This document shows, in pieces, positions 1-6,708 of a stretch of DNA of 10,007 nt (positions are counted from its first letter, which is position 1; each line of letters opens with the position of its first letter). The stretch comes from Actinobacteria bacterium 13_1_40CM_66_12 (GTDB lineage: Bacteria; Chloroflexota; Dormibacteria; Dormibacterales; Dormibacteraceae). A program made the position numbers and the translations under genes. The stretch covers positions 16,498 through 26,504 of the forward strand of contig MNEW01000066.1 of NCBI GenBank assembly GCA_001917895.1. The letters run 5' to 3'. The notes under the pieces were generated by a model that had not been told where the DNA came from, searched no databases, and was given only the letters and a program-made list of their open reading frames with translations.

Positions 1-2
1 TT

Positions 3-230
3 CTTGGGGCCTGGCTCGTCCTCCGCGCATCCCCGCCGCTCTGGCATCGCCTGTGGTTCCTGGCCGCGCTGCCCGCGATGCAGCTCCTGACACTCGGCCA
101 GCCGGTGCCTCAACTGATCTGGGACGCCGCCTGGCTGGTGATCCTCGGAGTCAGTAGTTACGGCGGAAGTGTCGAGTCAACTCCTGCCACTCGACGACCA
201 AGCGCGTCGGCCGCCCGTGCGGGCACGTGA
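3..230 (+). CDS. C-terminal fragment of an unidentified membrane protein (5' end outside window)
   Basis: An open plus-strand frame runs in from the left edge and stops at TGA 228-230, giving 75 residues with no start in the window. It contains two hydrophobic stretches, roughly residues 14-31 (LWHRLWFLAALPAMQLLT) and 38-50 (LIWDAAWLVILGV), as in the last membrane segments of an integral membrane protein. Third codon positions are almost all G or C up to about position 150 and then lose that bias, as expected when the frame runs into the antisense of mutL. The tail after about residue 50 is therefore probably a short, unconstrained read-through extension. It converges with mutL and overlaps its 3' end by 80 bases. 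I do not recognise the family; an O-antigen ligase-like or other polytopic protein is possible but unsupported. The opposite strand here shows no convincing gene following mutL. Confidence 0.55.
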   Translation, partial: LGAWLVLRASPPLWHRLWFLAALPAMQLLTLGQPVPQLIWDAAWLVILGVSSYGGSVESTPATRRPSASAARAGT

Positions 231-1809
231 CCGATTCTTCGGCGCTCTCGAGATCGGACAGCAGTCTGCGCTGCTCAACCGGATCGAGGACGTCTCCGAA
301 CCGAACCGCCGAGTGACACGCGAGCGCCGCCGCCGCCTTGTGCATGGCTTGATCGCCGCGCGATTCGCTCAAAGCCGCCAGCGTCTCCTGCACCGCCGCC
401 GTCGCGCGCCCCGCCGGCATCTCGACCGGGACAGACGTGATGCGCAAGCTGCGCGGCCCGAACTCTTCGTACTCGAGCCCAAGCGTCGCCAGGTCGGCCC
501 TGTGGTCGGCCGCGGCAGCGATCAACGCCGGGTCGACGTCCACAGCTTGCGGCATGAGCAACGGCTGGCTGGCGCCCAGTCCGGTGCGCAACCTCTCCAG
601 GAGCCGGTTGTACAGCACGCGCTCGTGGGCGGCGTGCTGGTCGACCAGAACCAGCCCCTGCGGCCCTTCGGCGACGAGATAGCCTGGCCCAACCTGTCCG
701 ATCGGCCTCAGCATGCCGGCCGCCGAAGGCGCAGGCGAACCCTCTTCTAGCGGCAGCACCGCGGCACCGTGGACCACGAGCTGGCTTTGGTGGCCGGGCG
801 ACGCTGCGACGCTTGCCACCGGCTGCTGCGCCCGGTAATGGACCGGCTCGCTGGCGCCGAGCGCGGTTCGAACCGCTCGCTGCAGCGCCGCGAAAACCGC
901 GCCTTCATCGCGGAACCGGACCTCTCGCTTGGCGGGGTGCACGTTCACGTCGACGAGAGCCGCGTCGATGCCGATGTCGATAGCAGCCACGGGATGCCGC
1001 CCACGCTCGAGTCGGCCCTGATAGCAGTCCTCCAACGCATAGGCGAGGGGACGAGAGGTGATCGGTCGGCCGTTGACGGCCAGCACGATCCCATCGCGAG
1101 TGCCACGGCTGAGGCGGGGCTGGGACACCATCCCGGTCACCAGTGGCAGACCGACGATTTCGAGCATCTCGGCCGCCACCGGCGCTCCATGAATGGATGC
1201 GAATGCGCGGCGGCGGTCTCCATCTCCGGCGCTGCTGATCGCCGAGCGGCCGTCGATGGTGAGCTGGAAGCGCACGTGCGGATGAAGCAGCGCGAAGGCG
1301 GTGACGACGTCCTTGATGGCTGCGTTCTCGGTCGCGTCGGATTTCAAGAATTTCAAACGCGCGGGAACGTTCGCGAAAAGATCGCGGACCTCGACGGTCA
1401 CACCGGGCAGGAACGGCCCAGCGCCTTGCTCGATCACCTCGCCCGCGCGAATGTGGATGCGAGCGCCGGCGCTGCTCGACTCGACGTCCGCAACCGACGC
1501 AATGCTGGCGAGGGCTTCGCCGCGGAACCCGAGGCTTGTGATGGCATCGAGGTCGGAAAGGGCGGCGACCTTGCTGGTCGCGTGGCGGACGAAGGCTAGC
1601 GGCAGCTCGTCGGCTGGAATCCCGGCACCGTCATCGCCGACGCGAATCGAGGTCCTCCCCGCTCCCCGCACGTCGATGCTGATTCGGCGGGCGTCGGCGT
1701 CGAGAGCGTTTTCGACAAGCTCTTTGACCACAGAGGCCGGCCGTTCGATCACCTCGCCGGCGGCGATTGCGTCGGCGACCTCGGGGGCAAGGAGGTTGAT
1801 CGCCGTCAT
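151..1809 (-). CDS. mutL: DNA mismatch repair protein MutL
   Basis: MutL (552 aa) is the ATP-driven matchmaker of mismatch repair, passing the MutS mismatch signal to strand incision. The N-terminal GHKL ATPase is complete: ELVENALDA with Asn34, the DDGAG loop at 59-63, TSK at 78-80 and GFRGEAL at 94-100. The NGRPI (246-250) and NVHPAKREVRF (289-299) motifs follow. A short, Ala/Pro-rich linker (about 320-366) leads to the C-terminal dimerisation domain. This carries the motifs of endonuclease-type MutL: DQHAAHE (390-396), AC at 497-498, CPHGRP (529-534) and FRR at 548-550. One deviation is Asn401, where the consensus DQHA-x2-E-x4-E has its last Glu. The ATG at 1807-1809 shares ATGA with the mutS stop. 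No Shine-Dalgarno sequence is visible, so translation is probably coupled to mutS. The 3' end overlaps the convergent plus-strand frame. Confidence 0.97.
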   Translation of the reverse strand: MTAINLLAPEVADAIAAGEVIERPASVVKELVENALDADARRISIDVRGAGRTSIRVGDDGAGIPADELPLAFVRHATSKVAALSDLDAITSLGFRGEALASIASVADVESSSAGARIHIRAGEVIEQGAGPFLPGVTVEVRDLFANVPARLKFLKSDATENAAIKDVVTAFALLHPHVRFQLTIDGRSAISSAGDGDRRRAFASIHGAPVAAEMLEIVGLPLVTGMVSQPRLSRGTRDGIVLAVNGRPITSRPLAYALEDCYQGRLERGRHPVAAIDIGIDAALVDVNVHPAKREVRFRDEGAVFAALQRAVRTALGASEPVHYRAQQPVASVAASPGHQSQLVVHGAAVLPLEEGSPAPSAAGMLRPIGQVGPGYLVAEGPQGLVLVDQHAAHERVLYNRLLERLRTGLGASQPLLMPQAVDVDPALIAAAADHRADLATLGLEYEEFGPRSLRITSVPVEMPAGRATAAVQETLAALSESRGDQAMHKAAAALACHSAVRFGDVLDPVEQRRLLSDLESAEESVTCPHGRPTRLVVEWQELTRHFRRNY

Positions 1810-4295
1810 CGATCGAGTTTTGAGCGCAGCTCGTAGAGCTTCTGCAGCGCCTCGAGCGGGCTGAGCGTGTCGGGCTCGATCTCTTCCAGCTCCTTGCGCA
1901 GAGGGTCCGGCGCCATCTCCATCGGCAGCCCCAGCTGCTGTTCCGGCGGTTCCAGCGGGCGCTGGCGCTCCAGCTCCGCCAGCACCTGGCGTGAGCGCGC
2001 GATCACGCCGGATGGAAGGCCGGCAAGGGCCGCCACGTGAATGCCATAGGAGCGGTCGGCGCCGCCCGGCACGACCCGGTGAAGGAACCGCACGGTCTCG
2101 CCTTCCTCGAGCACTTCCACGCGCTGGTTGCGCACGCGAGGCAGCCGTTCCGCCAGGGCGGTCAGCTCGTGGTAATGCGTCGCGAACAACGTACGGCAGC
2201 CGAGGCGCGGTGAGTCGTGCAGGTACTCGACGACAGCTTGTGCGATCGAAACCCCGTCGTACGTCGACGTCCCCCTCCCCACCTCGTCGAGGACGACGAG
2301 CGACGAGCGTGTGGCGTGATTCAGGATGTTGGCCGTCTCCGTCATCTCGACCATGAAAGTCGACATCCCCGCGGCGATGTCGTCATGCGCTCCGACACGA
2401 GTGAAGATTCGGTCGACAAGGCCGACAACGGCTTGCTCCGCGGGCACGAAGCTTCCGCACTGCGCCAGCAGAACGATGACCGCGGCCTGACGCAGAAACG
2501 TCGACTTACCCGCCATATTCGGGCCGGTGAGGATGATGATCTGCTCGTCGGCCGGGTCGAGCTCGAGGTCGTTGGCGACGAATGCCCCGTCCGGGAGATG
2601 GCGTTCCACGAGCGGATGGCGACCGGCCTTGATGGACAGAGCGAGGCCGACGTTGACGCTCGGACGGCGCCAGCGCTCGCGGACCGCCGCGACAGCCAGG
2701 CTTCTGAGGGCGTCGATGCTCCCGATTGCGTGTCCGGTGGCGCGCAGCGAGGGCGCGGACTCGGCGACCTTACCGCACAGGTCGCGGAGGATCTCGACCT
2801 CGCGCGCCGTGATGCGCTCCTGCGCGCTGAGAACGATGGCTTCCTTCTCCTTCAGCTCTGGAGTCAAATAGCGCTCCGCCCCGGTCAGCGTCTGCTTGCG
2901 CACGTAGTCGTCCGGGATGGACACCGCGTTGGCATTGCTCACCTCGAGGTAGTACCCGAACACCTTGTTGAAGCCCACCTTCAGCGAGCGAATGCCACTC
3001 CGCTTGCGCTCCGATGCTTCCAGGTTCGCGATCCACTCGCGCGCGCTCTGTGATGCGTCGGTGATGCCGTCGAGCTCAGCGTCGTAGCCGCGCTTGATCG
3101 CGCCGCCATCGCGAGCGTGCGTCGGCGGATCCTCGACAAGCGCACGGAGTAGCTCCGAGGCGAGCTCCGGCGCAGCAGTCATCTGTGCACCCAGTTCCCT
3201 GATCGCAAGCGCCTCGCAGGCGCCGGCCGCGTCACGGACCGCGGGGATGGCCTCCAGGGAATGGCGGAGGGCGACCAGCTCGCGCGCGCCTGACCGACCC
3301 TGGGCGGCGCGAGAGACGAGTCGCTCGAGGTCACCCACATCGTTGAGCGCGGTCGCCAGCCGCTCCTGCAGCGTCGCGGCGCTGAAGAGCTCGTCGACCG
3401 CGCTGAGCCGAAGCTCGATCGACTCTGCGTCGCGCATCGGAGCGCCCAGCCATGCGCGCAGACGCCGGGCGCCGATCGGCGTGCGCGTGTGGTCGAGCAA
3501 CTTGACCAGCTCGGGCAGCTCCAGGTTCCGCACCGTGGCGGTGTCGAGCGGCATGGTCGCGTCGGGCGAATACGTGCGGACGCTCAGCAGGCCGGGACCG
3601 AGGCGAGTCTGGATCTGTTTGAGATAGTCGAGCACCACCCCGGCGGCGCCGACCGCCAGCGGAGCGTCGCCCGCACCCACCGCGGCGGCGTACGCGATGC
3701 CCAGCAGATCGCGCAGCCGCTGCTGTCCGCGGACCGGGTCGAACCTGTACGCCTCGATCGCCGGTGGCTCCAGCAGCTCGGCGGGCGCGAGTCGCTCGAG
3801 CTCCGCGCTCAGCCGCTCCGCCGGCAGCTGACACAGAAGAAGCTCGCCGGTGGATACGTCACAGGCGGCAAGCCCAGCCTCAGCGCCATGAGTCCATGCG
3901 GCCACAAGGTAGTTGGGACGAGCCGGGTCGAGGTACGAGTCCTCGACCACGGTTCCTGGTGTGAGCACGCGGGTGACGTCGCGTTTGACGACAGGTCCTT
4001 TCCCGGGCGCTTCCATCTGGTCGCAGATGACCACCTTGTGGCCCGCGCGCAAGAGCTTGCCGACGTACGACTGCCACGCGTGGTACGGGACGCCGCACAT
4101 CGGCGCCCGGCCGGACTTTCCCAGCGGCCGCGATGTGAGCGTGATCCCCATCACGGGCGCGGCGATGATGGCGTCGTCGAAGAACACCTCGTAGAAGTCG
4201 CCGAGCCGGAAAAGGAGGATTCCTTCTGGGTGCTGCTCCTTTGCCTCCCGGTACTGGCGCATGACCGGGGTCAGAGCAGGGGGCCCTTCTTTCAC
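1806..4295 (-). CDS. mutS: DNA mismatch repair protein MutS
   Basis: MutS (829 aa from this start) binds base mismatches and small loops as a clamp and recruits MutL. The mismatch-reading Phe-x-Glu is Phe34-Tyr35-Glu36 in FRLGDFYEVFF. The connector, lever and clamp domains follow. The C-terminal ATPase has Walker A GPNMAGKS (591-598), the ST motif GMSTFMVEM near 643-651, Walker B VVLDE ending at Asp670-Glu671, and ATHYHEL at 705-711. A terminal helix-turn-helix (SPLEALQKLYELRSKL) mediates dimerisation. The frame is open upstream to 4478, but family N-termini begin only some 10-20 residues before the RQYREAKEQHP block. I therefore choose GTG 4293-4295, which shares GTGA with the miaB stop. ATG 4261-4263 (MRQYREAK) is a less likely alternative with no Shine-Dalgarno sequence. 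Length matches the 800-900 aa MutS1 family. Confidence 0.97.
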   Translation of the reverse strand: MKEGPPALTPVMRQYREAKEQHPEGILLFRLGDFYEVFFDDAIIAAPVMGITLTSRPLGKSGRAPMCGVPYHAWQSYVGKLLRAGHKVVICDQMEAPGKGPVVKRDVTRVLTPGTVVEDSYLDPARPNYLVAAWTHGAEAGLAACDVSTGELLLCQLPAERLSAELERLAPAELLEPPAIEAYRFDPVRGQQRLRDLLGIAYAAAVGAGDAPLAVGAAGVVLDYLKQIQTRLGPGLLSVRTYSPDATMPLDTATVRNLELPELVKLLDHTRTPIGARRLRAWLGAPMRDAESIELRLSAVDELFSAATLQERLATALNDVGDLERLVSRAAQGRSGARELVALRHSLEAIPAVRDAAGACEALAIRELGAQMTAAPELASELLRALVEDPPTHARDGGAIKRGYDAELDGITDASQSAREWIANLEASERKRSGIRSLKVGFNKVFGYYLEVSNANAVSIPDDYVRKQTLTGAERYLTPELKEKEAIVLSAQERITAREVEILRDLCGKVAESAPSLRATGHAIGSIDALRSLAVAAVRERWRRPSVNVGLALSIKAGRHPLVERHLPDGAFVANDLELDPADEQIIILTGPNMAGKSTFLRQAAVIVLLAQCGSFVPAEQAVVGLVDRIFTRVGAHDDIAAGMSTFMVEMTETANILNHATRSSLVVLDEVGRGTSTYDGVSIAQAVVEYLHDSPRLGCRTLFATHYHELTALAERLPRVRNQRVEVLEEGETVRFLHRVVPGGADRSYGIHVAALAGLPSGVIARSRQVLAELERQRPLEPPEQQLGLPMEMAPDPLRKELEEIEPDTLSPLEALQKLYELRSKLDR

Positions 4296-5563
4296 GCCGC
4301 GGGCAATCCTGTCAGCTGGCCGGCAGAAGCCGACACGACGCGAAGATCGATGACATCGCCCGGCTTGACGCCCGAGCCCCGCAGCACGACCGCCCTCTTG
4401 CCCTGGCGGATGCGCCCGTAAGGGCGGCCCAGCTCGTCGGTGCCTTCGATCAGCACCTCGACGTCGCGGCCGACCCATCGGGCGGTTTTGCGCACCGCGA
4501 TCTCACGCTGCAGGGCGAGCAGATCGTTCAAGCGTCTCAGCTTCTCTACGTTGGGAACGTCATCGCTCATCTTCGTCGCCGCATATGTGCCCGGACGCGG
4601 GGAGTACATGGCGAGGTGCACGACGTCGAACTGGATGTCCTCGAGCAAGCTGCGCGTGTTCAGAAACGCCGCTTCAGACTCCCCCGGGAAACCCACGATC
4701 ACATCGGTCGCGAGGCCGATGTCGGGCATCAGGGCGCGAGCCCGCTCGACGATGGCACGATAGTGCCTTGTCTGGTACCCGCGAGCCATCCGCTTGAGGA
4801 CGCCATCGTCGCCAGACTGCACCGGCAGCTGCAGCTCTCTGCACAAGACGCCGCTGGCCGCCATCGCCTCCAGGAGGTCCGGCTCGAGATCCTGTGGATG
4901 CGAGGTCATGAAGCGCAACCGCTTCAGTCCGGGGATCATCTCGACCTCGCGGACCAGGGCGGCGAGGCCGCCCCGACCATCGGGGTCGTGATAGTCGTCG
5001 ACGTTCTGGCCGAGCAGCACGATCTCTTTGGCGCCGGCTTCCACAGCGACGCTGCACTCACGAAGCACCTCCGCCAAGGGGACGTGGCGCTCGCGCCCGC
5101 GCACGCGCGGGACGATGCAGAACGTGCAGTTGTGGTCGCAGCCCTGAATGACGCGCACGTAATGGCTGACTCCGGTGCGACCGGCAGCAGGGAGTGCTTC
5201 GCCCTCCGAGTAGTCGTATCTCGCCTCCAGACTGGCCAGGAAATCGTCGTATTCGCCGATCGGGACGACCGCGTCAAGCTGCGGAAAGCGCCGCCGGAGC
5301 TCGTCCCCTTCCTTGGCCACGATGCAGCCGGTGACCGCGATCGTCCGCTCCGGCGTCTTCCACTCTTTCAGCTCGTGGAGCTTCGAATAGACCCGATCCT
5401 CTGATGCCTGGCGGACGACGCAGGTGTTGAGGATGGCCACGTCCGCGCGGTCGAGCGAGTCTTCCTGGTAACCGGCTGCCAGGAGTTTGCGCGCCAGACT
5501 CTCCGAGTCAGCGGCGTTCATCTGGCACCCGATCGTCCAGATGTGGAACGACCGTCCCGTCAG
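4292..5563 (-). CDS. miaB: tRNA-2-methylthio-N6-dimethylallyladenosine synthase MiaB, probable CTG start
   Basis: MiaB is a radical-SAM methylthiotransferase that adds the 2-methylthio group to i6A37 of tRNAs reading U-starting codons. The UPF0004 domain supplies three ligands of the auxiliary 4Fe-4S cluster: Cys13 (IGCQMN), Cys48 (LNTCVV) and Cys80 (VTGCIV). The radical-SAM CxxxCxxC is Cys142/146/149 (GCDHNCTFCIVPRVRG). A C-terminal TRAM domain occupies about the last 65 residues. The first in-frame ATG (5519-5521) begins at MNAADSES and would delete Cys13 and the conserved HIWTIGCQ block. The frame stays open upstream, with no ATG, GTG or TTG before an in-frame TGA inside spoVS. The best start is CTG 5561-5563, which shares CTGA with the spoVS stop and has GGAG five bases upstream. 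That gives 423 aa, a normal MiaB length. Family identity is certain; the start is inferred. Confidence 0.95.
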   Translation of the reverse strand: MTGRSFHIWTIGCQMNAADSESLARKLLAAGYQEDSLDRADVAILNTCVVRQASEDRVYSKLHELKEWKTPERTIAVTGCIVAKEGDELRRRFPQLDAVVPIGEYDDFLASLEARYDYSEGEALPAAGRTGVSHYVRVIQGCDHNCTFCIVPRVRGRERHVPLAEVLRECSVAVEAGAKEIVLLGQNVDDYHDPDGRGGLAALVREVEMIPGLKRLRFMTSHPQDLEPDLLEAMAASGVLCRELQLPVQSGDDGVLKRMARGYQTRHYRAIVERARALMPDIGLATDVIVGFPGESEAAFLNTRSLLEDIQFDVVHLAMYSPRPGTYAATKMSDDVPNVEKLRRLNDLLALQREIAVRKTARWVGRDVEVLIEGTDELGRPYGRIRQGKRAVVLRGSGVKPGDVIDLRVVSASAGQLTGLPAA

Positions 5564-5820
5564 CGGCTCTCCACGAGCAGTCGGATCCCGGTGCGTTCTT
5601 CGCCGTCGATCGAGATGTCGATGAAGGCCGGTATGCAGACCAGGTCAAGACCCCCTGGCGCCACGTACCCCCGCGAGATGGCGATCGCCTTCACTGCCTG
5701 GTTGATCGCACCTGCGCCGATTGCCTGCACCTCGACCCGTCCTTTGCTTCGAATCACTCCGGCTATGGCTCCGGCCACCGCAACCGGTTTGGAAGTGGCT
5801 GAGACCTTCAGCACCTCCAC
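5560..5820 (-). CDS. spoVS: Stage V sporulation protein S (SpoVS) family protein
   Basis: This is a small (86 aa) SpoVS/Alba-like protein. The product begins MEVLKVSATSKPVAVAGA and continues with the highly conserved blocks VQAIGAGAINQAVKAIAI, RGYVAPGGLDLVCIPAF and DGEERTGIRL. In Bacillus, SpoVS affects septation and stage V of sporulation; its molecular role is unknown, and it also occurs in non-sporulators such as Thermus. I chose GTG 5818-5820 because it aligns with the B. subtilis N-terminus (MEILKVSA) and gives exactly 86 aa. A purine run GGGGAGGGG (5830-5838) lies nine bases upstream. ATG 5842-5844 is in frame and would add eight residues; it has a weaker GAAGGGG site. ymdB ends 37 bases upstream, and the stop overlaps the proposed miaB start. 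No sporulation gene is present in the window, so a sporulation role is not implied. Confidence 0.95.
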   Translation of the reverse strand: MEVLKVSATSKPVAVAGAIAGVIRSKGRVEVQAIGAGAINQAVKAIAISRGYVAPGGLDLVCIPAFIDISIDGEERTGIRLLVESR

Positions 5821-5857
5821 TGGAGCGCGCCCCTCCCCTGTCATTGCTGGAACCCCT

Positions 5858-6649
5858 TCAAATGTGTTCTCGGTCGACTCGCTGGATCGATGTTGCCCGG
5901 CCGGTGGAAGCACTAATGGTAACCAGTACCGCATTGAAAGTCACAATTCCAGACGCCACTAAAAAGCGGTTCGGGACCCCTGTGAGGAAGCGCTGCAAAA
6001 CGACGTTCTTGTCCATCCCGATGCACCCGTCGCGGGGTCCGACCATGCCCACGTCCGTGACGTAGGCCGTGCCGCCCGGGAGCACCCGGGCGTCTGCGGT
6101 CGGAATGTGGGTGTGGGTGCCGACCACGGCGCTCACCCGGCCGTCCAGGTACCAACCCATCGCCGTCTTCTCAGAGGTCGCCTCGGCGTGCATGTCGCAG
6201 AAAACGATCTTGATTTGGGGGTGGTCGGCCAGGATCGCGTCGGCGGCGCGGAACGGGTCGTCGAGGGTCTCGATGGTGAAGATGCGGCCGATCAGGTTCA
6301 TGACCAGGACCTCACGGTCGCCGGCACGGAAGACGCATGAGCCTTTCCCCGGCGCCTGGGGCGGATAGTTGGCCGGCCGGATCACGTTTTCGAGCGCCGG
6401 CAGCTCGCCGACGAACTCCTTCTGCGCGAAGACATGGTTGCCGGTCGTGATGACGTCGGCTCCCGCCCCCTTCAGCTCTCCGACCAGCTTGGCGGTGAGC
6501 CCGAAGCCGCCGGCGGCATTCTCTCCATTAAGGATGGTGACGTCGGGTTCGAGCTCACGTTTCAGCCCGGGCAGCAGCGCTTTGACGGCTTCGCGACCGG
6601 GCTGGCCGACGACATCAGCCACGAAGAGAATGCGAAAGTCGTCAGCCAT
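5858..6649 (-). CDS. ymdB: YmdB-like metallophosphoesterase (TIGR00282 family)
   Basis: This 263-aa calcineurin-like phosphoesterase matches the YmdB/TIGR00282 family in length and order of motifs. B. subtilis YmdB hydrolyses 2',3'-cyclic nucleotides in vitro and switches between biofilm and motility fates; other activity reports exist for relatives. Expected dinuclear metal ligands are all present: Asp12 (FVADVVGQPGR), Glu43-Asn44 (NGENAAGG), Asn71-His72 (TTGNHVF), His154 (DMHAEATSEK), and His179 and His181 (GTHTHIPTAD). The usual TGNHTWD reads TGNHVFA, a conservative change beside the proton donor His72. The ATG at 6647-6649 is the only start that preserves the N-terminal strand, yet no Shine-Dalgarno sequence lies in front of it, and an intrinsic terminator sits only 23 bases upstream. 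It may be translated from a leaderless or near-leaderless mRNA. spoVS follows after 37 bases. Confidence 0.95.
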   Translation of the reverse strand: MADDFRILFVADVVGQPGREAVKALLPGLKRELEPDVTILNGENAAGGFGLTAKLVGELKGAGADVITTGNHVFAQKEFVGELPALENVIRPANYPPQAPGKGSCVFRAGDREVLVMNLIGRIFTIETLDDPFRAADAILADHPQIKIVFCDMHAEATSEKTAMGWYLDGRVSAVVGTHTHIPTADARVLPGGTAYVTDVGMVGPRDGCIGMDKNVVLQRFLTGVPNRFLVASGIVTFNAVLVTISASTGRATSIQRVDREHI

Positions 6650-6656
6650 GTTTGAA

Positions 6657-6662
6657 AGGCTA
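6657..6662 (-). promoter_or_regulatory. Possible -10 element of a leaderless ymdB promoter
   Basis: The minus strand reads TAGCCT, fitting the TANNNT pattern of -10 elements in front of leaderless genes in several GC-rich bacteria. Seven bases separate it from the ymdB ATG, so a transcript starting at +1 would begin at the A of the ATG. No -35 match is seen at 17 bases. The idea rests on the absence of a Shine-Dalgarno site and on the terminator just upstream; a six-base partial consensus can arise by chance. Confidence 0.25.
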
Positions 6663-6672
6663 ACTTGAAACG

Positions 6673-6702
6673 AAAAAGGGGAGCCCGAGTTGGGCTCCCC
6701 TT
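6673..6702 (-). terminator. Rho-independent terminator of rny
   Basis: Read on the minus strand, an 11-base perfect stem AAGGGGAGCCC / GGGCTCCCCTT encloses the five-base loop AACTC (hairpin at 6676-6702) and runs directly into TTTTT (6673-6677; the stem's last two T's are shared). It starts six bases after the rny TAA stop. A GC-rich stem, short loop and T-tract on this strand make a canonical intrinsic terminator. On the plus strand the hairpin is followed only by a poor T-tract. It separates recA/recX/rny transcription from ymdB downstream unless there is read-through. Confidence 0.93.
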
Positions 6703-6708
6703 AGCTCT

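Noticed and set aside
1..150. Continuation of the minus-strand operon after mutL (for example miaA)
   Set aside because: No start with a ribosome-binding site and no MiaA P-loop motif is seen on the minus strand here, while the plus-strand frame has clear coding bias.
769..1599. Long plus-strand open frame of 276 codons antisense to mutL
   Set aside because: It is an antisense shadow caused by high GC and few stops. The minus-strand product is a complete MutL, and the plus-strand translation shows no domain-like pattern. The same applies to the long plus-strand frames at 2217-3053, 3489-4421 and 4616-5404.
4296..4478. Upstream extension of mutS to an ATG at 4478
   Set aside because: The extra 61 residues are Arg-rich, lie inside miaB in another frame and do not resemble MutS N-termini. 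GTG 4295 fits the family and the GTGA overlap.
5821..5934. Upstream extension of spoVS to ATG 5934 or ATG 5844
   Set aside because: SpoVS homologues are about 86 aa and begin at ME(V/I)LKVSA. The longer starts add unconserved residues, and the 5934 start lies inside ymdB. ATG 5844 remains a minor possibility.
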